Shown piece by piece: positions 45,782 to 54,731 of a DNA stretch of 64,000 nt. The notes under the pieces are model-generated. The model did not search any database. It was given only the letters and a program-made list of their open reading frames with translations, and had not been told where the DNA came from. Numbering within the stretch: position 1 is the first letter of the stretch; the number at the start of each line of letters is the position of its first letter. The position numbers and the translations under genes were made by a program. Location of the stretch: the NCBI GenBank assembly GCA_965243345.1, contig CBDEUR010000003.1, forward strand, positions 2,418,001-2,482,000. The letters are read 5' to 3'. This stretch comes from Bin52 sp965243345. Lineage in GTDB: Bacteria > Pseudomonadota > Alphaproteobacteria > Thalassobaculales > Thalassobaculaceae.

Positions 45782-46213
45782 GCAAGCCTCGCTTCGCCGG
45801 GTAGCATCACGCCCGTCAGCCGGTCTGAAACATCGGAACTGAACCGTCTTGACGATGCGATGTGCGATGCAGGGATTCTTCAGGTGTATGAAGAACGGGT
45901 CCGGCGCCGCCAGGGGCGGCCATACGCCGCCCGGCCACCTTCGATGCGGTTTCGGACCGGGCCTTAACTGTGCGTCGGCCAGTGAAAGCCGGGACGTGCG
46001 ATGAGCTGGTGAAGAGATTCCCGGATCTGGATCAACAGGGTGATGTGGTCCAGACTGAAACCTCGATCAAATGTCGGTCCCGGTGGTTGCGAGCCCGCGC
46101 CATGACCGTTGAACGACATCGCCGGTCGGTTCCGCCCGCATCCCGAATTCCGTCGCGCGGCGGCCGGCGCACGGGAGTAGTGGCGCGGCCTGCTGCCGCG
46201 AGGATGGACCGGG
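45782..46213. other. intergenic stretch holding the second 35-bp repeat
   Basis: About 430 bases with no recognised gene. Contains repeat copy 2 at 46061-46095. Confidence 0.45.
46061..46095. repeat. 35-bp dispersed repeat, copy 2
   Basis: CCTCGATCAAATG, CGGTCCCGGT and GGTTGCGAGCC blocks match 10219-10253 with four transitions. On the minus strand both copies can be read in one frame as ARN(Y/H)RDRHL(V/I)E, so they may be relics of one coding sequence. Confidence 0.6.
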
Positions 46214-47881
46214 ATGACCGAGATCAGTTTCACCTTCAACGGAGCCGGTATCGCCGCATCCGGGGGTCAGTCGCTGGCAGCGGCACTCACCGCGGCGGGA
46301 CGTCGTGAATTCCGGGTCACGCCCGGCGGAAAACCCCGCGGGGTCTTCTGCGGAATCGGCGTGTGCCAGGACTGCCTTGTCACCGTCGACGGGACACCGA
46401 ACCGGCGCGCCTGCATGACCGGGGCGGTCGACGGCATGACAGTCGAGACCCAGCCCGCGTTCCCGGGACTTCGCCCGGATGCGGAGATGCCGGACACGCC
46501 AAAGGCGCGGATCCTTGCGCCGGATGTACTGGTGATCGGAGGCGGCGCCGGAGGCCTGTCCGCCACGATCGCGGCCCGGCGGGCGGGAGCGGAAGTCGTT
46601 ACCCTGGATGAACGTGCTGTCCCGGGCGGCCAGTACTACAAGCAGTCCGCCGATGGTGGCCTGCTCGATGCGCAACAGGCCGAGGGAGCGGCTCTTCTCG
46701 AAGACGCCCGGGCCAGCGGCGCGGAGATCATTGGCGGGGTCGAGATCTGGGGGGCGTTCGACGGCCCTCTCGTCCTTGCCGAGTGTGAAGGCTCGGCGCT
46801 GATCGTGCGGCCCCGAACGGTGATCGTCGCAACCGGCGCGTATGAACGGCCAGTCATCGTGCCCGGCTGGACCCTGCCGGGTGTCATGACCACCGGGGCG
46901 GCGCAAACCCTGTGGCGCACCTATCGGACGCTGCCGGGACGCCGCATCGTGGTTTGCGGGTCGGGGCCGCTCAACCTGCAGGTCGCCCTGGAACTCGCTG
47001 ACGGCGGGGCTGAGATCGCACTTGTGGCCGAGGCCGCGCAGTCCCCCTTCCGTTACCCCCTTCGGGGTGCCCGGTGTTCGATCCATGGCCCGGCGCTCGC
47101 CTGGAAGGGACTCGCCATGCTGTGTGGCCTGCGACGGCGGCGCGTGCCCGTGCGCAACGGGCTGCGGCTGGTCGCCGTGGAACAGTCCGGGGACGGGCTG
47201 TCGGCGACGTTCCGGCGCATGGACGGGAAAACCTGCACCGTGCGGGCGGACGCCCTTTGCATGAACGCCGGGTTCGAGCCGCAGAACGAGATCCTGCGCC
47301 TTCTCGGCGCCCGGATGACCTACGATCCCGCCGTCGGGCACCTGCGCTGTGAGCGGTCCGAAACGCTCGAGACCTCGGTCTCCGGGATCTTCGCTGTCGG
47401 GGACTGCGCCGGGCTTGGCGGAGCGCCCGCGGCCTGTGCCGAAGGGCGCATCGCCGGATGTTCGGCGGCAGCGCGGTCTGGTCACGGGGATGGCCGCGGT
47501 CTCTCGTCCGATCGGCGGGCGCTTCGACGGTACCGGCGTTTCCAGGACGCGCTCTGGCAGTTGCACGACCTGTCCCCGACACCGCTCGACAGTCTGCCTG
47601 AAGACACGGTTCTCTGCCGTTGCGAGGAAGTTACCGTGGGCGAAACCCTGGCCGGCTACGCCGTGTCCCCCGGTCATCTCGGGACCCTGAAGCGCACGAC
47701 ACGTATCGGGATGGGACCGTGCCAGGGCCGCTACTGCGCTCCCGCCGCCGCGCGCCTGATCGCGGAAAAGACCGGCGAGGCGCTCACCGATCTCAGTTTC
47801 TTCGCCCCGCGTGTCCCGGTCAAACCGGTGACGATCAATGCCATCCTCTCCGCCGAAGAGGCGCTTCGCGGTGACGAGTGA
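46214..47881 (+). CDS. HcnB-like FAD oxidoreductase with N-terminal [2Fe-2S] and C-terminal BFD-type [2Fe-2S] domains
   Basis: 555 residues in three parts: an HcnA-type [2Fe-2S] domain (about 1-85; CGIGVCQDC with a later C in RRAC), a pyridine-nucleotide-disulfide-like FAD domain (VLVIGGGAGGLSA, about 108-120; second Rossmann VVCGSGPLN) and a C-terminal BFD-like [2Fe-2S] segment (LCRCEEV ... GPCQGRYC, about 470-515). HcnA and HcnB are usually separate; here they are fused. With the DAO subunit encoded by the overlapping next gene it forms a membrane-linked dehydrogenase for an amino acid such as D-hydroxyproline, sarcosine, octopine-type compounds or glycine. Confidence 0.88.
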   Translation: MTEISFTFNGAGIAASGGQSLAAALTAAGRREFRVTPGGKPRGVFCGIGVCQDCLVTVDGTPNRRACMTGAVDGMTVETQPAFPGLRPDAEMPDTPKARILAPDVLVIGGGAGGLSATIAARRAGAEVVTLDERAVPGGQYYKQSADGGLLDAQQAEGAALLEDARASGAEIIGGVEIWGAFDGPLVLAECEGSALIVRPRTVIVATGAYERPVIVPGWTLPGVMTTGAAQTLWRTYRTLPGRRIVVCGSGPLNLQVALELADGGAEIALVAEAAQSPFRYPLRGARCSIHGPALAWKGLAMLCGLRRRRVPVRNGLRLVAVEQSGDGLSATFRRMDGKTCTVRADALCMNAGFEPQNEILRLLGARMTYDPAVGHLRCERSETLETSVSGIFAVGDCAGLGGAPAACAEGRIAGCSAAARSGHGDGRGLSSDRRALRRYRRFQDALWQLHDLSPTPLDSLPEDTVLCRCEEVTVGETLAGYAVSPGHLGTLKRTTRIGMGPCQGRYCAPAAARLIAEKTGEALTDLSFFAPRVPVKPVTINAILSAEEALRGDE

Positions 47882-48995
47882 TCTCCTGGTGATCGGTGGC
47901 GGCATCGTCGGGCGGATTGCGGCACTGGAGCTTGCCAGGGCCGGGGCGCGCGTAACCCTTGTCGACGCCGCGCAGAACGCCGGCAGTACGACGAATGCCG
48001 GAAGCCTTCATGTTCAGATGCAGAGCAGGCTCATCCGTCTGCGCCCCGAACATGCGCGGAATGTTGAGCGGGCGCTGCCCTACTACAGGCAGGCAGCTGA
48101 GTGCTGGGACACGCTCGAAGCCGGCCTTGGACCCATGCACCTCGTCCGCAAGGGCGGGCTGATGCTGGCGGAGAGCGCCGGGCAGATGGCCTTCCTCGAG
48201 GACAAGTCCCGGCGGGAAGAAGCGAAGGGGCTCGACGTGGCGCTTCTGGACCGGTCCGAACTCGATCGGGTTGCTCCCTGGATCGGCCCTGGGATCGTCG
48301 GTGCCGAACTCTGCCGCAACGAGGGCTCGCTCAATCCGCTGCTGGCCAACAGGCTGCTGGCGGAGGCTTGCGCGAACCTGGGGGTGTTCTGCGTCATGGA
48401 CAGGATCGACAGGCTGACCGTCACGGCCGATCGTGTCTCGGCGCGGGGATTGAAGGGCTGCTATGGGGCCGGTGAAGCCGTCGTCGCCGCGGCCTGGGGC
48501 TCGGGTGCGCTGGTCAGGGCATTTGGCGTTGACATTCCGACCGCCCCCGTACCGCTGCACATGAACATTACCGAAGCGTGCGAACAGGAAATCGACCACC
48601 TGGTCCAGCACGCGGAGCGCTCGCTCACCCTGAAGCAGTTCGGGACCGGCCAGATCGTCATCGGGGGCGGCTGGCCCGCGCATGACCGCGGTGCAGACAC
48701 GGTGCCCGGCGTCCGTGCCGGTTCGCTTGTCGGCAACGTGGCGCTGGCCGCTCGGCTGGCGCCGGCGATCGGTACGCTTCGCATCATCCGGACATGGGCC
48801 GGCATGAACACGACCGCGGACGGGACCTCGATCGTCGGCCGCCTGCCGGGCGCTGAACGGGTCACCATGGCCGTGCCGGGAGATGCGGGGTACACGCTCG
48901 CCCCGCTCGTGGCGCAAATTGCCGCATCCATCGTCCTGGGCCGCGATCCTCCAGCCGATCCGGCGCCCTGCTCGCCCGCGCGGTTCGCCGGATAG
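47871..48995 (+). CDS. HcnC-like FAD-dependent D-amino-acid dehydrogenase subunit (DAO family)
   Basis: 374 residues with the FAD motif LLVIGGGIVGRIAALELA at the N-terminus and the NAGSLH block. GTG 47871 is the start (AAGAGG about 8 bases upstream) and overlaps the HcnB-like gene by 11 bases, so the two subunits are translationally coupled. Paralogue of the DAO protein at 41561-42700. In hydroxyproline, octopine/nopaline and cyanide-forming systems this subunit removes electrons from the amino acid and the HcnB partner passes them on. Converges with the DHDPS-type gene at 49129. Confidence 0.88.
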   Translation: MTSDLLVIGGGIVGRIAALELARAGARVTLVDAAQNAGSTTNAGSLHVQMQSRLIRLRPEHARNVERALPYYRQAAECWDTLEAGLGPMHLVRKGGLMLAESAGQMAFLEDKSRREEAKGLDVALLDRSELDRVAPWIGPGIVGAELCRNEGSLNPLLANRLLAEACANLGVFCVMDRIDRLTVTADRVSARGLKGCYGAGEAVVAAAWGSGALVRAFGVDIPTAPVPLHMNITEACEQEIDHLVQHAERSLTLKQFGTGQIVIGGGWPAHDRGADTVPGVRAGSLVGNVALAARLAPAIGTLRIIRTWAGMNTTADGTSIVGRLPGAERVTMAVPGDAGYTLAPLVAQIAASIVLGRDPPADPAPCSPARFAG

Positions 48996-49128
48996 CGCGC
49001 GGGAGCACGGGCAACCGTGTCCCGGAGCCGTGGCAACGCACTCTCGACCGTGGTCTCCGGCGAAAGCGACAGCAGCGATCACCCTCCGTGCCGAGCCACG
49101 GCATCATGAACGGCCGGGCACCGGCCCT

Positions 49129-50049
49129 TCATGCCGCTTCGGGCTTTCGGGACAGCAACCTGTCCATGCCCTGCCTGACATGGTCCAGCGCCGCACCGGC
49201 GAGCGGGCGCAGCGGCGGACGCAGGGGGCCGCCGCCGGGCAGGCCGAGGTGATCCATCGCAGCCTTGGTGGCCGGGTACAGCGTGCACCCGCCCGTCGTG
49301 AACAGTTCGGTCATTTCGATGCCCGTGCGCTGAAGCGCCCAGGCTTCGGCCAGGCGGCCGGCCCTGGCCATGTGCCACAGGTCGAGGCATCCGGGCGCCC
49401 AGACGTTGGGAAAGCAATCGATGGTACCGTCCGCCCCCGCCAGCGCCGCCGGCACACCGAGGACTGAGGACGGGCCGCAAAAGACACGGATCCGGCCACC
49501 GGCACGGTTCAGTGTTCCCTGAAACGTGTTCCAGTTGCCGCTGCTTTCCTTGATGCCGACGACGTTGTCGAGATCCGCAAGACGGTCGGTGATTTCGGGG
49601 GTCAGTTCGTTCCCGGCGTTTCCGGGGATGTTGTACAGCAGGATCGGCAGCACCGATCTCGCGTCGATCGCCTCGAAATGCGCAATGATCTCGGCCTCGG
49701 ACGAACGCACGAAATAGGGCGGCATCACGAGCACGCCGTCGGCACCGGCCTCTTTCGCGGCGTGGATCTGGGTGATGATCTCGTCCTCGCGGATCGATCC
49801 CGTGCCGATGATCGCCGGTCCCCGTCCCGCTGAAGCGGCGACGGTCAGGCGCGCCAGCCTTTCCCGCTCTGCAAGGTCCAGCGCCCAGAATTCACCCGTG
49901 CACCCCGCTGCGACGATGCCCGTGGCCCCGGCGGCGTACAGTCTTTGCACGTTTGCCGAAAACGCCTCTTCGTCGATCGACAGGTCCGAGAGAAACGGTG
50001 TCGTCACCGCCACCATCGGGCCCGACCAGTCTATCGTGGTTCTGTCCAT
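49129..50049 (-). CDS. dihydrodipicolinate synthase family protein
   Basis: 306 residues. AAGCTGEF (carboxylate-binding loop, about 48-55), Y in LLYNIPG and the Schiff-base lysine in VVGIKESS are all in place. In bacterial hydroxyproline catabolism a DHDPS-family deaminase acts right after an HcnB/HcnC-type dehydrogenase, and the same gene grouping is seen here, but the other genes of that route (epimerase, semialdehyde dehydrogenase) are not in the window. ATG 50049 follows GGAAGG. A decayed partial copy of a close relative lies at 58533. Confidence 0.88.
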   Translation of the reverse strand: MDRTTIDWSGPMVAVTTPFLSDLSIDEEAFSANVQRLYAAGATGIVAAGCTGEFWALDLAERERLARLTVAASAGRGPAIIGTGSIREDEIITQIHAAKEAGADGVLVMPPYFVRSSEAEIIAHFEAIDARSVLPILLYNIPGNAGNELTPEITDRLADLDNVVGIKESSGNWNTFQGTLNRAGGRIRVFCGPSSVLGVPAALAGADGTIDCFPNVWAPGCLDLWHMARAGRLAEAWALQRTGIEMTELFTTGGCTLYPATKAAMDHLGLPGGGPLRPPLRPLAGAALDHVRQGMDRLLSRKPEAA

Positions 50050-50690
50050 CGCTGCCTTCCTTCGCACTGTGGGCCGCCGCACGGGAGTCCCGAACCGGGA
50101 CCTGTATCCCTGACCACGCGGCTCCCGCCACCATCTTCCTGTCGTTGTCGGGTCTCCCGGACCGGGCAAATCCGCCGCCGCCCCTTCACAAGCGTGCCCG
50201 ACGCCACAGGGTCGAGGGAAGGTGCGTTCGACCGACAGGTCAAGGGAACAGCTGATCGGCCGGCGGCGCCCGGCCCTGTTCCGGTACCCCGGTCCTGACC
50301 GCAGGCCGCGTTTTCTCACCCCTGTTCGTCGGACCGGACGTGCGGATGTCCCGCACCCCCCTTCCGGTTGCCGTCATGCGCCGATCCACGCACGTGCTTT
50401 CGTCGTCCTCCCGAAACGTGCGAGGCCGCGGCCGTCGAACTCCCGCTTTCCGTGTGCGGCGTTTTCGAGCCGGCGCTGGTTCCCGAGCGTGCGGGCCGTC
50501 CATCGCCTCGTCAATGATCCCTGCAGCAGCAACCGGGCACAACCCTGCGGGATGTGACCGGGCCGGCGGAACAGTTCGCGGAACCGTTGAAGCGCGAAGA
50601 CCCGGTTGCATGTCCGTGCACCGCCCGGGCAGGGTTCATGTGGAGGCGGAACACCGTCACCGACGGCCGGGTCTGCAAGGAGTTCCTGTG
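50050..50690. other. intergenic stretch, possibly with a group II intron relic
   Basis: About 640 bases without a recognisable gene. The minus strand near 50290-50370 has GTGCGG-GACAT-CCGCAC followed by GTCCGGT and an AGGGGTGAG run, resembling the 3' half of group II intron domain V, but the other half is not convincing. Confidence 0.3.
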
Positions 50691-51389
50691 ATGAAGGTTG
50701 CGATGATCTCTGGTGGCGGCAGGGGCCTCGGCGCGGCGATCATCCGCAAGCTGCTTGAAGACGGCTGGACCCTGTCGCTGGGCCTGAGGGATCGCGGACA
50801 GGCGGACGCCTTTACAGCCCCGTCCGGTACGCTCGCGGCGTTTCCCTTCGATGCCACGGACCCGTCCACCGCCACACCCTGGGTCGAGGGCACCATGGAC
50901 CGTTTCGGACGGCTCGACGCCCTGATCAACAACGCGGGCATCCTGCGCATCGTCGACTTCGGACAGGGCAGCGAGACGGACCTCGACGACATGTGGGCGG
51001 TCAACGTCAAGGCGCCCTTCCGTCTGACCCGGGCCGCGCTGCCGCATCTCAGGCAAACCGGAAGGGGTCGGGTCATCAACATCGCCTCGACCGATGCCAA
51101 GCGCTACCGGGCCGGCGTTTCCATCGGGTATTCGATGACCAAGCACGCCCTTCTCGCGATGACCCAGGCGGTCCGCCTTGCCGGCTGGGACGACGGCGTA
51201 CGGGCCACGGCGATCTGCCCCGGAGCGATCGACACCGACCTGCTCGCGGGGATCCCGGGCACGACGCCCCGGGCCGAGCGCCTGCAACCGGAAACCGTGG
51301 CGGAGATGGTGGCCTTCCTGTTGTCCCTCCCGAACCAGGCCAGTGTTCCGGAACTGATTGCCAACACGCGGCTGGAGAGCCCGTTGTGA
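50691..51389 (+). CDS. short-chain dehydrogenase/reductase
   Basis: 232 residues. Cofactor motif SGGGRGLG (7-14), NNAG (about 82), and the active-site Y-S-M-T-K with a preceding serine in NIASTDAK. A somewhat short SDR with a C-terminus ending soon after the substrate loop. ATG 50691 has GGAG 8 bases upstream. It stands alone on the plus strand, divergent from the DHDPS gene, and probably reduces or oxidises an intermediate of the neighbouring pathway. Confidence 0.88.
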   Translation: MKVAMISGGGRGLGAAIIRKLLEDGWTLSLGLRDRGQADAFTAPSGTLAAFPFDATDPSTATPWVEGTMDRFGRLDALINNAGILRIVDFGQGSETDLDDMWAVNVKAPFRLTRAALPHLRQTGRGRVINIASTDAKRYRAGVSIGYSMTKHALLAMTQAVRLAGWDDGVRATAICPGAIDTDLLAGIPGTTPRAERLQPETVAEMVAFLLSLPNQASVPELIANTRLESPL

Positions 51390-51929
51390 GCTCTCGTTCC
51401 CGATCACCCCAACGATGAACCGGTGGCCGGATCGGTGTCGCCAGGGGCAGGCCGGGTTTCGACCTGCCGGACACGGTGCCGGGCACGGCCACCATGCGGG
51501 CCGCGCGCACCGCGGCCGGCCTTCCGCACGGCGCCGAATGGAATTCGCATGTGGAACCGGCCACCCGCCCGGACCCTGCGCGTACCCTCTCCTTCAAGCC
51601 GCCGACGGGTGCTGGCCCGGTGCGCCTGCCGCGGGTGGGCGAGCCGGCGGGTCATGTCAGTCTCCAGCCCTGCGGCGGCACCGGTGTATCCCGCGCCGGC
51701 GGGACCGGCCCCGTCCCGATCGGCAGGATCGAGAACAAGGGCCGGCACAGCCGGAGGGTGAACCGCCGCCTCGCGGAGCATGGCGCGGGCGCACCGCAGT
51801 CACGATCGGCGGGACCGGTCACCCGCCTGCTTCAGACGCGGGGTTCGCGGAACCGGGCCGCCGGGGTTCCGAAAGGGCGCTGTCGCCTCGCGCTTTCGGC
51901 CCGGACGGCCAGTTCCGCTGTAGAACCTC
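51390..51929. other. non-coding stretch between convergent genes
   Basis: About 540 bases between the SDR and the end of the Liv operon. Open frames exist but look random. No terminator with a T-run was found. Confidence 0.45.
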
Positions 51930-53249
51930 CTACAGCTTGTATTCGCGGAAGTCGTACCGCGGCGGCAGCAGGGCTTCCATCTCCGCACGCGGGATCCGCC
52001 TCTTGACGACGAATACACCGTTTTCGACCTGGCTCATGTAGCAGTCGATCATGCCACTGTGATCCTGGCCGCGCAGCAGCTTGGCTCCCTGCGGATGCGC
52101 CAGCGAATTCTCCATCTCCAGCCCTTCCAGCGCTTCGATGACGCCCGGCGTATCCTTGTTCCGCTGCCAGCCTGACGCCTCGATCGCCTTCTTGAGCACG
52201 AAGAAGTTCTCGTACGACTGCCAGGCGTGGCTCTTCGCCATCACCCGGTCGGACCCGTTCTCCTGGGCATGGACCGGATCGATATCCATCATTTCGATGA
52301 ATTCCTTGTGGTACTCGTCATTCTTGTATTCCAGAGGACGCGGAAAATTCTCCAGGAAGAAGACGTTCTCCGCCGCACCGTTGATCGCCTCGGGGTGGAT
52401 CGCTTCGATGGTTCCACTGACCGAATACATCTTCATTCTCTCGTCCAGCTTCATCGACTTGGACTGGGTATAGAACGCGACGGACAACGCTCCGAAAAAC
52501 ACCGAGAACAGGACTTCCGTTTCCTCCGGTATCTTGGCGAGATACGGCACCAGATCCCGTGTGCCGAGCGGTACGGCTATCGGATCGTTGACCTTGCCGC
52601 CCATTGACTCGATCAGCTTGCGATGTTCCTGATGATGGCTGTGACCCCAGGCGTAGTCGGGGAAGATCATCGTCCAGTTCTTGCCGAGGTTCTCGAAGGC
52701 CCAGGGTGCCCCCGCCGCTGCCAGGGCGTAGGTATCGGTGCCGGTGCGGAAACTGTAACGCGTGCCTTTCGAGCCGGTCGCCTCGGTCGCTTCGCCGGCA
52801 GAGAAATACGGCGTTTTCAATTCCGTGGCGATGGGAATCGAAGCGAGCATGATGCCCGAGTGCACCGAACCGACAACGAAGCTCGCTTTCGACCGCTGGA
52901 TCAGGGAACGCAGCTTCCGCGCGCCCGCCGCGGGAGTGGATTCGGTATCCGCCACCGGGACTTCGAGCTTTCTCCCCGCTATTCCACCGCCTTCGTTGAT
53001 CAGGTTCGCGGCAGCCCTTGCGCATTTGTCATGCCAGTAGCCCCAGGACGAGAATCCGCCCGTCAGTTCGCATTGATGCCCGATCACGATCGGGCCGCTT
53101 TCCTTGGCGACCAGATCGCGGGTGAGGGACAGGTAGGCGGTCGACGCAACGACGCCGCCGGCCAGGGCGGTTTGCAGGAAGGATCGGCGTGGCAGTTCTG
53201 TACGAAGCCGCGTCGCTTCCGGTTTGCCTGTCTTGTTCTTGCACGTCAT
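51930..53249 (-). CDS. ABC transporter substrate-binding protein, LivK/branched-chain amino acid type
   Basis: 439 residues. A twin-arginine-like signal (LPRRSFLQTALAGG, about 20-40) is followed by a periplasmic binding fold of the Leu/Ile/Val type (IVIGHQCELTGGFSSWG, then AANLINEGGGIAGRKLEV and ADTESTPAAGARKL). The closest feel is to UrtA/amide-binding proteins rather than LivK proper. ATG 53249 with GGAGAA upstream. It is the last gene of a five-gene importer operon (livH-livM-livG-livF-SBP). The ligand is unknown and could be the substrate of the surrounding catabolic genes. Confidence 0.88.
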   Translation of the reverse strand: MTCKNKTGKPEATRLRTELPRRSFLQTALAGGVVASTAYLSLTRDLVAKESGPIVIGHQCELTGGFSSWGYWHDKCARAAANLINEGGGIAGRKLEVPVADTESTPAAGARKLRSLIQRSKASFVVGSVHSGIMLASIPIATELKTPYFSAGEATEATGSKGTRYSFRTGTDTYALAAAGAPWAFENLGKNWTMIFPDYAWGHSHHQEHRKLIESMGGKVNDPIAVPLGTRDLVPYLAKIPEETEVLFSVFFGALSVAFYTQSKSMKLDERMKMYSVSGTIEAIHPEAINGAAENVFFLENFPRPLEYKNDEYHKEFIEMMDIDPVHAQENGSDRVMAKSHAWQSYENFFVLKKAIEASGWQRNKDTPGVIEALEGLEMENSLAHPQGAKLLRGQDHSGMIDCYMSQVENGVFVVKRRIPRAEMEALLPPRYDFREYKL

Positions 53250-53269
53250 TTTCTTTCTCCCAACTGGTC

Positions 53270-53968
53270 TTATGCGGCCATACCAAGGTACCGATGAATA
53301 ACATCGGGCCGGCTCTTGAGTTCGGCTGCGCTGGACCGGTGAACGATACTTCCTTTTTCCATCAGGTAAATTACGCTGCAAATCTTGAACGCAGTAACCA
53401 GGTTTTGTTCGACCAGAAGTATGGAAACTCCGGAACTGTTGATTTTCCGGATTTCGGATCTGATTTTCTTGATCAGGATCGGCATAATACCTTCGGTCGG
53501 CTCGTCGAGAATGAGGAGTTTGGGTTGCATGACGAGGCAACGTGCGATCGCCAGTTGCTGCTGTTCTCCCCCCGATAACGTGCCGCCCTTTTGAGACAGT
53601 CGTTGCTGCAGTTGCGGAAAGCGTTCGAAAACCGCCGCCCGCTGTGGCGCCGACGGTTCGCCTCGAAGGCCGAGAAAGAGGTTTTCCTCAACGGTGAGGT
53701 TGGGAAAGATTCCCCGCCCCTGCGGAACGTAACCGATGCCGCGGCCCGGGACCTTGTGCGCTGCGATGCCTGTCAGATCGACGCCATCGAAGGTCGCGTG
53801 TCCGGCCGATGTCCGGACCAGACCCATGATGGCCTTCAGCGTGGTCGTCTTGCCGACGCCGTTGCGGCCCAGCAAACCGACAATTTCCCCGTCGCCGACA
53901 TTCAGCGAAACGCCCCGGAGCACTTCCACCTTGCCGTAACTGCTGTGAAGGTCGCGTACCTCAAGCAT
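53270..53968 (-). CDS. livF: ABC transporter ATP-binding protein LivF
   Basis: 232 residues: Walker A GRNGVGKTT (about 34-42), signature LSGGEQQQ, Walker B LLILDEPTEG. LivF is one of the two ATPases of the branched-chain amino acid type importer. It overlaps the end of livG by 8 bases. Confidence 0.93.
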   Translation of the reverse strand: MLEVRDLHSSYGKVEVLRGVSLNVGDGEIVGLLGRNGVGKTTTLKAIMGLVRTSAGHATFDGVDLTGIAAHKVPGRGIGYVPQGRGIFPNLTVEENLFLGLRGEPSAPQRAAVFERFPQLQQRLSQKGGTLSGGEQQQLAIARCLVMQPKLLILDEPTEGIMPILIKKIRSEIRKINSSGVSILLVEQNLVTAFKICSVIYLMEKGSIVHRSSAAELKSRPDVIHRYLGMAA

Positions 53969-54731
53969 CGGGATCGTCTTCCTCCTCCTCCTCGTCGCCG
54001 AGATAGGCTTCCCGCACCGCAGCATTCTTCGCGATCTCGCCCGGCGTGCCCCGGGCCAGCACGCCGCCCTGCGCCATTACGGTAATCCGGTCGGCGAGAT
54101 CGAACACGACCGGCATGTCATGCTCTATGATGATGACATCGACGTCTTCGGCCAGGTGGCGAATTTTCTCGACCGTTTCCGCCGTTTCCGCCGGGCCCAT
54201 CCCGCAAATCGGTTCGTCCAGCAGCAGGAGCGACGGCTCGGTTGCCAGGGCGATGCCGATCTCCAGCAGGGCGACATCGCCATAGGACAGGGTGCCCGCG
54301 GGAGAATTGCGCAATCCTTCAAGGCCGATCTGCTCGAGGATCCTGTCGACGCGTTCAGTTGTCCGCCCGAAGCGGGCTCGGCTCGCAAAGGGATGCATGA
54401 CGCCCTGTCTCGCCTGCGCTGCGATCCACAGATTTTCGGCAACGGTCATCGAATCGAACACGCTCTTGATCTGCAACGACCGACTCATGCCAAGGCGGCT
54501 GATCCTGTGCGGCGCCATGCCGGAGATATCCCTGCCGCGAAACTGCACAGTCCCGGAATCCGATTTGAGCATCCCCGAAATCACATTGAACAGGGTGGTC
54601 TTGCCGGCCCCGTTCGGCCCGATGATCGCGTGCAAGACGTTCGGTTCGAAATCGAGCGTGACGCGATCCAGCGCCACCAGCCCGCCGAAGCGTTTGGTCA
54701 GATCGGCGATCCGCAGCATGGGCGCGTTCAC
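53961..54731 (-). CDS. livG: ABC transporter ATP-binding protein LivG
   Basis: 256 residues: Walker A GPNGAGKTT, signature LSYGD, Walker B LLLLDEP, and the C-terminal EHDM switch histidine. GTG 54731 is preferred because it forms a GTGA overlap with the livM stop and has AGGA upstream; ATG 54719 is possible. The C-terminus ends in an acidic tail (EEEEEDD), which is unusual for LivG. Confidence 0.92.
   Translation of the reverse strand: MNAPMLRIADLTKRFGGLVALDRVTLDFEPNVLHAIIGPNGAGKTTLFNVISGMLKSDSGTVQFRGRDISGMAPHRISRLGMSRSLQIKSVFDSMTVAENLWIAAQARQGVMHPFASRARFGRTTERVDRILEQIGLEGLRNSPAGTLSYGDVALLEIGIALATEPSLLLLDEPICGMGPAETAETVEKIRHLAEDVDVIIIEHDMPVVFDLADRITVMAQGGVLARGTPGEIAKNAAVREAYLGDEEEEEDDPDA

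Noticed and set aside
50240..50611. Minus-strand frame rich in arginine in the 50-kb gap
   Set aside because: Reads like spurious frames often seen in structured RNA or GC-rich spacer; not a gene.
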